Positions 8,878-19,524 of a stretch of DNA of 64,000 nucleotides are shown in pieces. Position 1 is the stretch's first letter. Each line of letters begins with the position of its first letter. Both the position numbers and the translations under genes were made by a program. This stretch comes from Prorocentrum cordatum (lineage: Eukaryota > Sar > Dinophyceae > Prorocentrales > Prorocentraceae), in assembly GCA_963575745.1 (NCBI GenBank), contig CAUYUJ010017837.1, positions 1,177,690 through 1,241,689 on the forward strand, read 5' to 3'. A model generated the notes under the pieces. That model was not told the DNA's origin and searched no databases. It was given only the letters and a program-made list of their open reading frames with translations.

Positions 8878-9625
8878 CACAGCGCTTCGTGGCCCCACGA
8901 AAGGCCCCAGTGGGACCGCCCGCATGCGCCGCCACACCCAGTACAGCGCATCGTGGCCTCTTAGGGAGCTCAACCGAAGACCCCGGCGGGGGCGCCCGCA
9001 TGCGTCCGCCACACCCAGTACAGCGCTTCGTGGCCCCAGAAGGAGCTCCACCGAAGGCCCCAATGGGGGTGCCCACATGCGTCCGCCACACCCACTACAG
9101 CGGTGCTTCGTGGCCCCATACGAAGCTCCACCGAAGGCCCCAATGGGGTGCCCGCATGCGTCCGCCACACCACGCACAGCGTTTCGTGGCCCCATAGGGA
9201 GCTCCACCGAAGGCCCCAGTGGGGGTGCCCGCAGGCGTCCGCCACACCCAGTACAGCGTTCCGTGACCCCATAGGGAACTCCACCGAAGGCCCCATTGGG
9301 GGTGCCCGCATGCGTCCGCCACACCCAGTACAGCGTTCCGTGGCCCCGTAGAGAGGTCCACCGAAGGCCCCCGCGGGGGTGCCCGCGTGCGTCCGCCACT
9401 CCCAGTGTAGCGCTCCGTGGCCCATAGGGAGCTTTCTCTTAAGGTCCCAGTGGCGCAGCCCGCATGCGCCTCCCACACCCAGTACAGCCTTTCGTGACCC
9501 CATAGGGAGCTCCACCGAAGGTCCCAGTGGCGCAGCCCGCATGCGTCTCCCCCACACAGTACAGCGTTTCGTGGCCCCATAGGGAGCGCCACCGAAGGTC
9601 TCAATTGCGCAGCCCGCGTGCGCTA
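8878..9625 (-). repeat. 77-bp satellite array, segment 1b
   Basis: About ten units in minus orientation, variants of GCCCGCATGCGTCCGCCACA and CAGCGTTTCGTGGCCCCATA. Because 77 is not a multiple of 3, the unit is read in all three phases; the long frames on both strands are therefore not evidence of coding. Confidence 0.92.
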
Positions 9626-9990
9626 CTACGATGAAGCCGGGATCGGGGCAAAATTTGACCGGGATAAAAATCATGCTCGGTTTTTCAAATCACCGGGGGC
9701 GCCGCCGAACGGGCCGGGCCTGCCGCGCCCTGGGCGCCATCGGCTTCGCGAAGGAAGAAATGCGCCCCGGCGCGGATGAAACCACGGCGCGCATTTGGGC
9801 ACGCGCGCGCCCGGGGGAATTCAGCGCCGAGCGCCTTTCACTCCAGAAGGCCCGACGTCAACAAAACAAACTTGAGGCCCCGAGGGGGGCCCCAAGGAGG
9901 CGGACCGCCAAAGCAATCACGCAACCAACGCAACGAAAAAATTATCCTGGCGAAAGACCCAACCATAAGCAATTGTTGGTAACGCGTTGT
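9626..9990. other. Spacer between opposed satellite arrays
   Basis: Unique GC-rich sequence of about 365 bp between the minus-orientation array ending at 9625 and the plus-orientation array starting near 9991. Contains short direct GCGCGC runs. No gene or clear terminal motif is visible. Confidence 0.6.
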
Positions 9991-12275
9991 GGGTGCCGCT
10001 TTCGGTGGGGCTCCATATGGGGCCACGAAGCGCTGCCTTGGATGGGGGAACCGCATGCGGACTGCGCCACGGGGGCTTTCGGTGGAGCTCCCCATGGGGC
10101 CACGAAGCGCTGCCCTGGGTAAGGGAACCGCATGCGAACACCCCCACTGGGGCCTTCGGTGGAGCTCCCTATGGGGCTACGAAACGCTGCCCTGGGTGGG
10201 GGAACCGCATGCGAACACCCCCACTGGGGCCTTCGGTGGAGCTCCCTAGGGGGCCACGAAACGCTGCCCTGGGTGGGGGAACCGCATGCGAACACCCCCA
10301 CTGGGGCCTTCGGTGGAGCTCCATATGGGGCTACGAAACGCTGCCCATGGGTTCTCGGGGGAACCGCATGCGAACACCCCCATTGGGGCCTTCGGTGGAG
10401 CTCCCTATGGGGCCACGAAACGCTGCCCTGGGTGGGGGAACCGCATGCGAACACCCCCACTGGGCCTTCGGTGGAGCTCCCTATGGGGCCACGAAACGCT
10501 GCCCTGGGTGGGGGACCCGCATGTGGACACCCCCACTGGGGCCTTCGGTGGAGCTCCCTATGGGGCCACGAAACGCTGCCCTGGGTGGGGGAACCGCATG
10601 TGGACACCCCCACTGGGGCCTTCGGTGGAGCTCCCTATGGGGCCACGAAACGCTGCCCTGGGTGGGGGAACCGCATGCGAACACCCCCACTGGGGCCTTC
10701 GGTGGAGCTCCCTATGGGGCCACGAAACGCTGCCCTGGGGGGGGGAACCGCATGCGAACACCCCCACTGGGGCCTTCGGTGGAGCTCCCTATGGGGCCAC
10801 GAAACGCTGCCCTGGGTGGGGGAACCGCATGCGAACACCCACACTGGGGCCTTCGGTGGAGCTCCATTTCATGGGCACCGAAACCGCTTGCCGGGGGGGG
10901 AACCGCATGTGGACACCCCCCCACACTGGGGCCTTCGGTGGAAGCTCCCTATGGGTGCCCACGAGGCCACGAAACGCGCCCTGGGTGGGGAACAGCTGTG
11001 GCACCACCCACTGGGGGAAGGCCTTCCACCTTCGGTGGAAGCTCCTATGGGGCCACGAAAGCTGCCCGGGGGGGGGAACAGCGCATGTGACAACCCCCAC
11101 TGGGGCCTTCGGTGGAGCTCCCTATGGGGCCACGAAACGCTGCCCTGGGTGGGGGAACCGCATGTGGACACCCCCACTGGGGCCTTCGGTGGAGCTCCCT
11201 ATGGGGCCACGAAACGCTGCCCTGGGTGGGGGAAACGCATGTGGACACCCCCACTGGGGCCTTCGGTGGAGCTCCCTATGGGGCCACGAAACGCTGCCCT
11301 GGGTGGGGGAACCGCATGCGAACACCCCCACTGGGGCCTTCGGTGGAGCTCCCTATGGGGCCACGAAACGATGCCCTGGGTGGGGGAACCGCATGCGAAC
11401 ACCCCCACTGGGGCCTTCGGTGGAGCTCCCTAACACAACCCAAACGCCGAGACTTAACCTACCAAATATGAGTATACAATGTATCTTGTTATTACCAAAT
11501 TGTCTCTCTCATGGGGCCACGAAACGCTGCCCTGGGTGGGGGAACCGCATGCGAACACCCCCACTGGGGCCTTCGGTGGAGCTCCCTATGGGGCCACGAA
11601 ACGATGCCCTGGGTGGGGGAACCGCATGCGAACACCCCCACTGGGGCCTTCGGTGGAGCTCCCTATGGGGCTACGAAACGCTGCCCTGGGTCTTCAGTGT
11701 TTTCTTTTTAGGAGGAACTTCGCATGTTGGACACCCCCAAGGGGGGCCTTCGTGGTAGCTCCCTATGGGGGCCACGAAACGCTGCCCTGGGTGGGGGAAA
11801 CCGCATGTGGACACCCCCACTGGGGCCTTCCTTCGTGGAGATTCCCACCTGACACGCCATTATGGGAGAACTACCCCCGAAACGCTGCCCTGGGTGGGGG
11901 AACCGCCTGTGGACACCCCCACTGGGGCCTTCGGTGGAGCTCCCAATGGGGCCACGAAACGCTGCCCTGGGTGGGGGAACCGCATGTGGACACCCCCACT
12001 GGGGCCTTCGGTGGAGCTCCCTATGGGGCCACGAAACGCTGCCCTGGGTGGGGGAACCGCATGTGGACACCCCCACTGGGGCCTTCTGTGGAGCTCCCTA
12101 TGGGGCCACGAAACGCTGCCCTGGGTGGGGGAACCGCATGTGGACACCCCCACTGGGGCCTTCGGTGGAGCTCCCTATGGGGCCACGAAACGCTGCCCTG
12201 GGTGGGGGAACCGCATGTGGACACCCCCACTGGGGCCTTCGGTGGAGCTCCCTATGGAGCCACGCGCTGTAATGG
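9991..12275 (+). repeat. 77-bp satellite array, segment 2
   Basis: About 29 units in plus orientation, consensus start CCCCACTGGGGCCTTCGGTG, then GAGCTCCCTATGGGGCCACG and AAACGCTGCCCTGGGTGGGG. Units are nearly identical except for two subtypes, GCATGCGAACACC and GCATGTGGACACC. The GAACACC form prevails at about 10130-10480 and 10680-10840, and the GGACACC form prevails after 11750. Degenerate units occur at 10870-11090 and 11690-11880, and a foreign 78-bp insert at 11433-11510. Frames up to 490 codons are artefacts of the repeat. Confidence 0.95.
11433..11510. other. AT-richer insert inside one satellite unit
   Basis: Between GGAGCTCCCTA and ATGGGGCCACG the array holds about 78 bp of unrelated, AT-richer sequence beginning ACACAACCCAAACGCC and ending TTGTCTCTCTC. 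The units on each side continue in register, so it reads as a clean insertion into a single unit. No terminal repeats are visible. Confidence 0.7.
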
Positions 12276-12289
12276 GTAGGTGAAACGCA

Positions 12290-12365
12290 GAGAGGAGGGA
12301 GGAGAGGGAGGAGGAGGGAGGAGGAGGGGGAGGAGGAGGAGAGGAGGAGAGGAGGAGAGGAGAGG
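12290..12365. repeat. (GGA)n purine microsatellite
   Basis: GAGGAGG-type repeat between the satellite array and the right-end box. Confidence 0.88.
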
Positions 12366-12375
12366 ACGCGGGCAC

Positions 12376-12420
12376 CGTCTCTTCAAAACGAGGACCCAAC
12401 ACCACAGGATGGTTGGGAAA
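12376..12420 (+). repeat. Conserved right-end box, copy 2
   Basis: CGTCTCTTCAAAACGAGGAC, CCAACACCACAGGATGGTTG and GGAAA, in the same orientation relative to the satellite as the other three copies. Confidence 0.85.
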
Positions 12421-13560
12421 AACACGAAAATGGCAAAAAGCGCGTTACTCAGTGACCTCTTCGGCCACGCAACACCGCGATAATGCCCAAGAAGGCATTG
12501 GAAAAAAAGTCCCGCGCGCGGCCAGGCGACTTCCCCGCGCCGCCCCAAGGTTCCCGAAGCGCGCCGAAATAACCGTGGAGAACACCCCAGAAAGTCTTTG
12601 GAAAGTCCCCACGCCATGCAAGATCCGCCACCGAACAATCTCGCGGACACCTAGCGCGCACGCGCGGGCGTCCACCATGGATGCCCAGCCCCGGTTTCCG
12701 AGACAATCGCGCGCAACCGCCTGGGGCCCTCGGCAACCTCGCGATTGGCCCAGGGGCCCGCGGGCCCCAGGGAATCGAAGACCGAGTTCGCAACTCCGGA
12801 AGCATCGGGCGCGGCGCCAGCCGGTCGCTCGTCTCTGGCTGACAATATAGGACGCCTGGGGGCCCGGTAAAACCTAAGGAACCGCTGTTCAGAGATTCAC
12901 AGAACCAGAAACCGGGGCGCGCCAAATTCTCGCGTCCGAACTTCTCTGAGAATCTCTGAAAATCTCTGAACTAGCCACCCCGCGTGAAACATTCCCATAA
13001 ACCCAAAACCTCGAAGCTGGCCGAATCTCTCTGAGAGTTTTTCGGCCCGTGAAATTTGGCGCGCCCAGATTTCTGGTTCCGAGATTCTCTGAAATCGTGC
13101 TGCGGCGGCGCCCAGCAGGTCCTCGCGCGCCCAGGGTGGGGGCCGTGGACATCGCGGGCCGCGATGGTCCCGGCCGCGAGGTCCTTCCTCCTGCTCTCGA
13201 CGAGTCCACGCTCATGGACACGCTCTCTGCGCTGAGCGTGGACAGCGCCATCCGCCGGTACTTCTGCGCGACGACGGCCAACTGGCCGCCGACGGACAAG
13301 GCGATTTTTCTTCGAGCTGCGCGTGCCACCGAAAACGTACAATAGCCCCGGGCTCGGGGAGAAACACTTTCGAAGCATTTCCAGGCCGCCAGCGTCGCGG
13401 CTGCCGACCCGCCGCGTGCCGACCGAGAGACTAGCTGGGTCCACTGCGTCCACGGCGGCGGGCGGGCGCCCGAGAGAGCTGTCGCCGCGGTGCGCGCGGC
13501 GGGGCGCCCGCCCAACTGCAACCGCAAATGCGGCCCCCATGGCGCCACAGGCGTAATATG
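12421..13560. other. No confident gene; dispersed GAGATTCTCTGAA motifs
   Basis: Several short, partly inverted copies of a TTCAGAGATT / GAGATTCTCTGAAATC motif occur at about 12892, 12945-12972, 13030 and 13080, and a related AGAATCTCTGGTTCCGA at about 13813. A weak plus-strand candidate exon within the stretch is listed separately. Confidence 0.5.
13111..13345 (+). CDS. Possible exon of unknown protein
   Basis: Plus-strand open frame ending at TAG (13343-13345). The C-terminal part (ESTLMDTLSALSVDSAIRRY, then NWPPTDKAIFLRAARATEN) has balanced composition unlike the surrounding repeats. A CAG acceptor-like sequence lies at about 13108-13110, suggesting a terminal exon. No upstream exon and no domain are recognised. 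Low confidence. Confidence 0.25.
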
Positions 13561-13864
13561 TGTGACGCATGCTCGGGCCCCCCATCAGCGCAGTGACCAG
13601 CGCCCAAGTCCCTGAAACCCTACTGTGCCCCCCGTGCAAGCCGCGCACCCGCTCACAATGCTCGTGCGCACCAGATTTTCTACCCGCCCTCAACAGTTTA
13701 ATTGAGCGCCCATGTGTTACTTGGGCTCGTCAAGCCGAACAGTCTTTGGGAACTTCTGCGAATGCGCGCGCTACGCTCCACAAATCGGCGTTTTATTTTT
13801 CTTCGGAACACTCCCAGAATCTCTGGTTCCGATTTGTCCCGATCTTCCGCTCAACTGAGTTTCC

Positions 13865-14053
13865 CCCACCGAGTAAAACGCTTCGTGGCCCCATAGGCAG
13901 CTCTACAGGAGGTCCCAGAGGCGCAGCCCGCGTGCGTCTCCCCTACCCAGTACCTCTTCCGTAGCCCGATAGGGAGCTCCGTTCCAGTGGCGCAGTCCGC
14001 ATGCCTCCCCCGCCCAGTACACCGAAGACGATACCCTCAACTGCGGCAGTCAC
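13865..14053 (-). repeat. Short satellite array with left-end box
   Basis: Two to three degenerate 77-bp-type units in minus orientation (CTTCGTGGCCCCATAGGCAG), ending at 14024-14053 in GAAGACGATACCCTCAACTG and CGGCAGTCAC. Almost the same block ends the array at 29537-29565, so I treat it as the left end of a repeated element whose other end is the right-end box. Confidence 0.75.
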
Positions 14054-14700
14054 AACTGCATCTGTTTGGATCCTTCGCCAAACAAATTATCCTTCCACTG
14101 CACTATCGTTTCTTCTTCCTTCTGGTGCCGGGCTGGTTCATTCCGCGCTCTGTGATTCCCTGGAGACGCGCTGTCGCGCCGGCACTGGGCGCGGGGGCGC
14201 TGTCAGCACCCTGGCAAAATGCACTGCCAGAGAAAACGCAGCTTTGCCGGGATTGAAACTCGTAGGGAAACAACACCCGAATATGATGCTTAACGCGCAA
14301 TTTATGCTCATCCGTCTAATGCCCGACAACTGGAGGGCAACGCGTTCGTGCAATCTTCAGACCTGGGCCATCAAGCAGGCTGAGCATGATCAGCATGCTG
14401 CGCACCATAAGATCGACAATTATGTCAGAAGAAAAGGTGGCTTGGGCAGGAATGCTGCCTGGCGGCTGCACCCAGAACTCCACGACATTGGTGAAAGAAC
14501 TGTGCGATTAATGAGCCTTATCGGTCGCAATGCTGCTGTCGACGGCAACCCGCAGAGATGGCGTTGCGCACATCAACGCAGATCTCTACACGTGTTGCTG
14601 ATTGTGCACAGCCTGCAGTGTGGACTTGTTTTTGTTCTCGCTTCGTTTCTAGATTGAACGAGGAAAAACAAACTCATGTCGACCAGCAGAAATTTCGGAA
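14054..14700 (+). other. Open frame of unknown nature
   Basis: One plus-strand frame is open from 14001 to 14657. The middle part (LNAQFMLIRLMPDNWRATRS, QAEHDQHAAHHKIDNYVRRK) has protein-like composition, but I recognise no domain, paralogue or splice signal. It may be an exon or chance. Confidence 0.25.
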
Positions 14701-14819
14701 ATAAGCCATTGAAGACGATGTGCAGTGGTCATTGCGCGAGGCAGGAAAGCTGCTCGCGATACCTTTAACAAGTCAAACGCCTTTCGATCGCCGGAAGTTC
14801 GAGCAATCGCTTGCGCCAC

Positions 14820-14990
14820 GGTGGCTATGCATACATACAGTTATATGTGAATATGTGAATATGTGTATGTACACGTATATCTATATGCACTGCGGGCGAA
14901 GATGTAGATGTGTATGCACACCAATACAATCATACGTGTATACATATGAATGCTGGTAAACATACACGCATGCATATTGCGAGCCTGTGG
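14820..14990. repeat. ATATGTG/TACATA low-complexity run
   Basis: Alternating purine-pyrimidine sequence (ATATGTGAATATGTGTATGT), AT-rich in a GC-rich setting. Confidence 0.7.
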
Positions 14991-15727
14991 GACAACTGGC
15001 GAATGAGCGGGTGAATCGGCGGCACAACCGCACAGCATCACGGAACAGAGGAAACGAACCCTCCCACTTGTCTGTCGCGGACCTCGCGCTCTCACATGTC
15101 GGTCGGGCAGACACAAGGCTACCGCGCAACACCTCGGAACTCTGCAGGTGGCCGGGAGGGAGACTGGCGGCCGCGGAGCAAGGAAAGAAGGAGGCGGCAC
15201 CCATCAGACCATGTGGGTCTGGTAGCGGCGTGATGCAGCGCAACGCTCCCGCCGAAAAAACGCTGTGCAGGCAGAGGAAGATGAGTCGGAGAGGAGGCAG
15301 CGAGGCCCCGAGACCGGCCGCGCCTGCGTGCACGGCGGCTCTGCCGTTGGCCTGCCATTCCCCCCCCCCCCCCCCCTCCCCGCCCAAGGGACCTCCGCAG
15401 CGGCCGCAGGCCCCGCGGCGCCGCGCGGCCTGACCAGCATGAAGTCGTCCGTGCAGTTGGTGCTGAGGGAGGAAAGCTTCGGGAACTCCTCCAGGGACCT
15501 GGCTCTCCCTCGCGCTCTCTCCCTCTCTATCCCTCTCTGGTTCTCGGGAGGCATCTGCCAGCTGCGACGCCCCCTCCCCCGTCCTCCAGCGCCCTGTCCG
15601 CCCACCCCCCCTCCCGCTCTCGTTCCCAAGTCGCCCAGCCCCCCGCCACCTGCCGCACCCCCTCTGCTCCGCCTCTTCTGGTTATGTCTCCTCAGCCTCC
15701 TCCACCGCATTCGGTATAGATCACCGG
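14991..15727. other. No gene recognised
   Basis: Mixed sequence with a C homopolymer (15361-15376) and Pro-coding C-rich runs. No motif supports a gene. Confidence 0.5.
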
Positions 15728-16005
15728 GGGCCTTGGCTACCCTAGGCCCTACCCAAGGCCCTAGGTTTCCCAAGGGTAGGCCCTACCCAAGGCCCTAGGC
15801 TTCCCAAGGGTAGGCCCTACCCAAGGCCCTAGGCTTCCCAAGGGTAGGCCCTACCCAAGGCCCTAGGCTTCCCAAGGGTAGGCCCTACCCAAGGCCCTAG
15901 GCTTCCCAAGGGGTAGCCCTAGGGTAGCCCTAGGGGTGGGCCCCAGGGGTAGCCCCAGGGTAGCCCTAGGGGTAGGCCCTAGGGGTAACCCTTTATTGCG
16001 GATTA
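15728..16005. repeat. 34-bp CCTAGG-rich minisatellite
   Basis: About five tandem units of CCCTAGGCTTCCCAAGGGTA / GGCCCTACCCAAGG, then shorter GGTAGCCCTAGGGGTAGG units. Built from nested palindromes (CCCTAGGG, CCTAGG). A second block of the same chemistry is at 17545-17770. Confidence 0.9.
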
Positions 16006-16009
16006 CAAT

Positions 16010-16515
16010 ATGATTCCTTTGGTCGGGCGGGCGGGCGGGACATTAATAGCATTGGTTGCCTTGGTGGCGGATTACATATATTGATTCCCTGTGTGGTGGA
16101 TTATCAACTGATTATTCTTGTCGGGCGGGCGGGCGGGACACTAAAGGCATTGATTGCATGTGTGGCGGGTGGCACACTGATTCTTATTGTGGCAGATTAC
16201 ACATTGATTCCTTTTGTCGGGCGGGCGGGCGGAACATTAAAGGCAATGATTGCTTGTGTGGCGAATTACGAATAGATTCTCTTTTATTGCGGATTACAAA
16301 CTGATTCCTTTGGTCGGGCGGGCGGGCGGGACATTAAAAGCATTGGTTGCTTTGGTGGCGGATTACAAAGTGATTCCATGTGGCAGCGGGTTACAAGTTG
16401 ATTACTATTGTGGCGGATTACAAGCTGATTCTTTTGGTCGGGCGGGCGGGCGGGACATTAAAGGCATTGCTTGCTTTGCTGGCGGATTACATATTGATGC
16501 CCTTTGTGGCGGAGT
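16010..16515 (+). repeat. About 95-bp tandem repeat with GGGC runs
   Basis: Five copies of TCGGGCGGGCGGGCGGGACA followed by TTAAAGGCATTG, at about 16022, 16121, 16217, 16312 and 16436. Between them are shorter sub-repeats of GGCGGATTACAnAnTGATTC. The four tandem GGGC steps could form a G-quadruplex. Confidence 0.9.
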
Positions 16516-16559
16516 GGGAGTGGAAGAGGAGGAGAAGGGGCAGGAGGAGCAGGAGGGGG

Positions 16560-16575
16560 AGGCGGAGGGCGACGA

Positions 16576-16614
<39 letters not shown>

Positions 16615-16735
16615 TCCCGCCGCCTCCTCCGCCTCCGCCGCCACCTCCTCCTCCTCCTCATCCTCCTCCTCCTCCTCCCCCTCCTCCTCCTCCTCCTCCA
16701 CCTCCTCCTCCTCGCTCGCTACTCCCTCGATCCCC
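16560..16735. repeat. (GAC)n and (CTC)n microsatellites
   Basis: GACGACGAC run at about 16570-16613, followed by CTC/TCC triplets to 16735. Confidence 0.9.
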
Positions 16736-16809
16736 TGCTTCCCCCCCCCCCGTTCCCCCTTCCGAGGGCAGGGCGCCCGCGCCGCGCCCCGGCGACCGCG
16801 GCCCCGGCG

Positions 16810-17490
16810 CCGCAGACCCCCCCTCGCAGACCCCCCCTCTGGGACCCCCCCTCGCTGACCCCCCCTCGCAGACCCCCCCTCACAGACCCCCCCTCTGGGA
16901 CCCCCCCTCGCTGACCCCCCCATCGCTGACCCCCCCTCGCAGAGACCCCCCGCTGACCCCCCCTCGCAGACCCCCCCTCGCAGACCCCCCCTCTGGGACC
17001 CCCCTCGCTGACCCCCCCTCTGGGACCCCCCTCACAGACCCCCCCTCGCTGACCCCCCCTCGCAGACCCCCCCTCGCTGACCCCCCCTCGCTGACCCCCC
17101 CTCGCTGACCCCCCCTCGCTGACCCCCCCTCTGGGACCCCCCCTCGCTGACCCCCCCTCGCTGCTGCCCCCTCTGGACGACCCCCCCTCGCAGACCCCCC
17201 CTCTGGGACCCCCCCTCGCTGACCCCCCCTCGCAGACCCCCCCTCGCAGACCCCCCCTCTGGCAGACCCCCCCTCGCTGACCCCCCCATCGCTGACCCCC
17301 CCTCGCAGACCCCCCCTCGCAGACCCCCCCTCTGGGACCCCCCCTCGCTGACCCCCCCTCTGGGACCCCCCCTCCCCTCTGGACCCCCCCTCGCAGACCC
17401 CCCCTCTGGGACCCCCCTTCACAGACCCCCCCTCGCTGACCCCCCCTCTGGGACCCCCCCTCGCACACCGTCCCCCCCTCGGGGATTCCC
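16810..17490. repeat. C7-containing minisatellite
   Basis: Dozens of 14-18-bp units of the form GACCCCCCCTCGCTGA, CAGACCCCCCCTCTGG and GACCCCCCCTCGCAGA. The plus strand is strongly C-rich, so it has i-motif potential, with G-quadruplex potential on the minus strand. The minus Gly/Arg/Ser frames follow from the repeat. Confidence 0.95.
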
Positions 17491-17544
17491 TCCCCCCTCT
17501 CGGAGACTCGGAAGACGAGGGGCCAGGAGGAGGGAGGAGGGGAC

Positions 17545-17770
17545 AGACCTAGGGTAGCCCTAGGGTAGCCCTAGGGGTAGCCCTAGGGTAGCCCTAGGGG
17601 TAGGCCCTAGGGTAGCCCTAGGGTAGGGTAGCCCTAGGGGTAGGCCCAGGGTAGCCCTAGGGGTAGGCCCTAGGGTAGCCCTAGGGTAGCCCTAGGGGTA
17701 GGCCCTAGGGTAGCCCTAGGGTAGCCCTAGGGGTAGGCCCTAGGGGTAGCCCTAGGGTAGCCCTTCCTTG
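17545..17770. repeat. GGTAGCCCTAGG minisatellite, second block
   Basis: Tandem GGGTAGCCCTAG and GGGGTAGGCCCTAG units, the same family as 15728-16005. The two blocks bracket the repeats at 16010-17490. Confidence 0.92.
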
Positions 17771-17789
17771 GGTGATCTATAAGCCGCAT

Positions 17790-17985
17790 TCGCCTCCGCC
17801 ACATCCCTCCTCCTCCTCACTTCCTCCCTTTCCTCCGCATCGTTTTCATTATGGTCTTCGTTATCCTCCTCCTCATCCATTTATTCCTGCTCCTCTCGCA
17901 CGTACTCCATCCTCACCAGTTCATGTTCCTCCTCCACCTCCCTGTCTCCTCCTCCTCATGTTCCTCCTCCTCCTCCTCGGATTGT
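17790..17985. repeat. CTCCTC/ATC-rich pyrimidine tract
   Basis: Imperfect CCTCCTC and CATC runs. No gene. Confidence 0.6.
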
Positions 17986-18117
17986 CGCTGTGGGCATGAG
18001 GGCCAGGACCTGCTCCCCAGTTTGTTCCTGATCACCCTCCTGTTCGCGTGTCTTCCTTACTCGACCAGCGGCCAACTGCACGACATTACAATATAACTGG
18101 AATGGGTTGCTAGATGC

Positions 18118-18144
18118 TTATATATATATCTATATATATATATA

Positions 18145-18196
<52 letters not shown>
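18118..18196. repeat. (TA)n microsatellite
   Basis: Almost pure TATATA with a few C substitutions. Confidence 0.95.
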
Positions 18197-18198
<2 letters not shown>

Positions 18199-19490
18199 CA
18201 CATATTCGGGGCGCGCAGCATGTTTAGGGGCACGGATGTGTTGCTCGATTGTTGCGTACAATGCGACTGCCACGCAACACTGCATTACGATTCTCTGGCG
18301 CAATTGATTAGCCATATGATGGGCGGTCCGCAATATCCTTGCAGCACGGCACCCGCGAGCGTTGCAACTGCAACGCGCGATCTGCGACTGTCAAAACAAT
18401 TCATGTCAAATGCGGCATCTCTTGATTCGACGACTGTCGCCAATGTGCCGCCGAAGTCTTCGAACACATTCGTGGGCGTTTGTCCGCCGTGTGCCGCATT
18501 GCTTTGCACGTTCCGATGCAATTAGCAGACGTACGTTGCAACGGACGGCGGAAGGGCGCAGCCAAATTCGCTGGGACCTTTTTTGGGTTGCCCGAGCATG
18601 TGGTGTTTTTTTTGGTTCCAGAAATCTGGTATCCGACCTTATGAAAAAAAAAGCCCTTGCCTTCTAAGACGTCCCCGCCTTCTTTAACCGGGGGTCCCTG
18701 AACCGCGTGGTAACGGACCGCGCGGTGACATCAATGACGTTTCCGAGGAAACGCACATACCGAATTTTGAATAGTACGTGTTTGATAACCGCAATAATAA
18801 ATACGCAATCCTGTTTCCTGAGCCTTCGTCGCGAACGTTGCCCATCCAACGCACCATTGCTGGGCTCTCCTCCCCCTTCCCCGCCTTCTATCCTCCATCA
18901 AGGAAAACTTCGAGGTGGTCACCGAGAGACGTTTCCTGGGGCGGCAAAAAGCACGAGGCAATGCAATGCGATATGCCACATCGCGTTTAGTCAGGGGGGC
19001 CCACTGTCCCACTGCGGAACTTATTGCAAATTAGTAGCCGTGCGCAACCGCTCTAGGGAGCCTCTCGAGTGATCCTTCCCCCCTCCTCTCATGCTGCATT
19101 ATCCCGCACCCCTGCCTCTCTTTTTGACATGGGCCGGCCTACTTTTTAACTTACTCTCATGCAGTTTCCACTTCTGCCCCCGCGACTCTTCGACGGAGAG
19201 TCTCTGAGCTGCGCGCGCGAAGGACTTGCATGGCAAACGTGATCCGCCTGCATGCAATATGTGAGTGCACTTCGTAGCAAAGTCTTTGGGCTGCGGCTGC
19301 CACGATGACGAAAGCTGGGCGGGCGCTCTGGAATCGTCAAGGAGCGGCACGGGCCGCGCGAACTCGATGCGGCTGGACAGCGCTGCCTTCGACGGAAAGA
19401 CTCCGGCGCCCGTGCACTCCAGCGACCTCACGCCGCCGGCAAGATCTATCGGCGTTCCAAAGCGAGACCGTCCGGCCCTGTCACGCACCG
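18197..19490. other. No confident gene
   Basis: Sequence of lower repeat content. Plus-strand frames at about 18190-18525 and 19265-19522 are open but show no recognisable domain. The latter leads in phase into the 90-bp repeat region after one stop at 19520. Confidence 0.4.
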
Positions 19491-19524
19491 TGGCGGACTC
19501 CCCCCCCTGCGCACCCCTCTGATG

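Noticed and set aside
7563-9625. CRISPR-like array (regular direct repeats)
   Set aside because: Units are contiguous with no unique spacers of constant length; the context is eukaryotic. It is a satellite.
10132-11758. Plus-strand open frames of 433 and 490 codons across the satellite array
   Set aside because: The 77-bp unit is read in all three phases and stays open in each; the frames reflect a stop-poor repeat, not a gene.
15728-16005. Internal telomere (CCCTAGGG resembling TTTAGGG-type repeats)
   Set aside because: The unit is a 34-bp palindromic minisatellite, not a 6-8-bp tandem repeat; only a loose resemblance remains and is noted under findings.
16405-17468. Gly/Arg/Ser-rich protein of about 250 residues on the minus strand
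   Set aside because: Encoded entirely by the C7 minisatellite; several phases are equally open.
18118-18196. Promoter TATA elements
   Set aside because: A pure TA microsatellite; dinoflagellate promoters rarely use a TATA box and no gene start follows.
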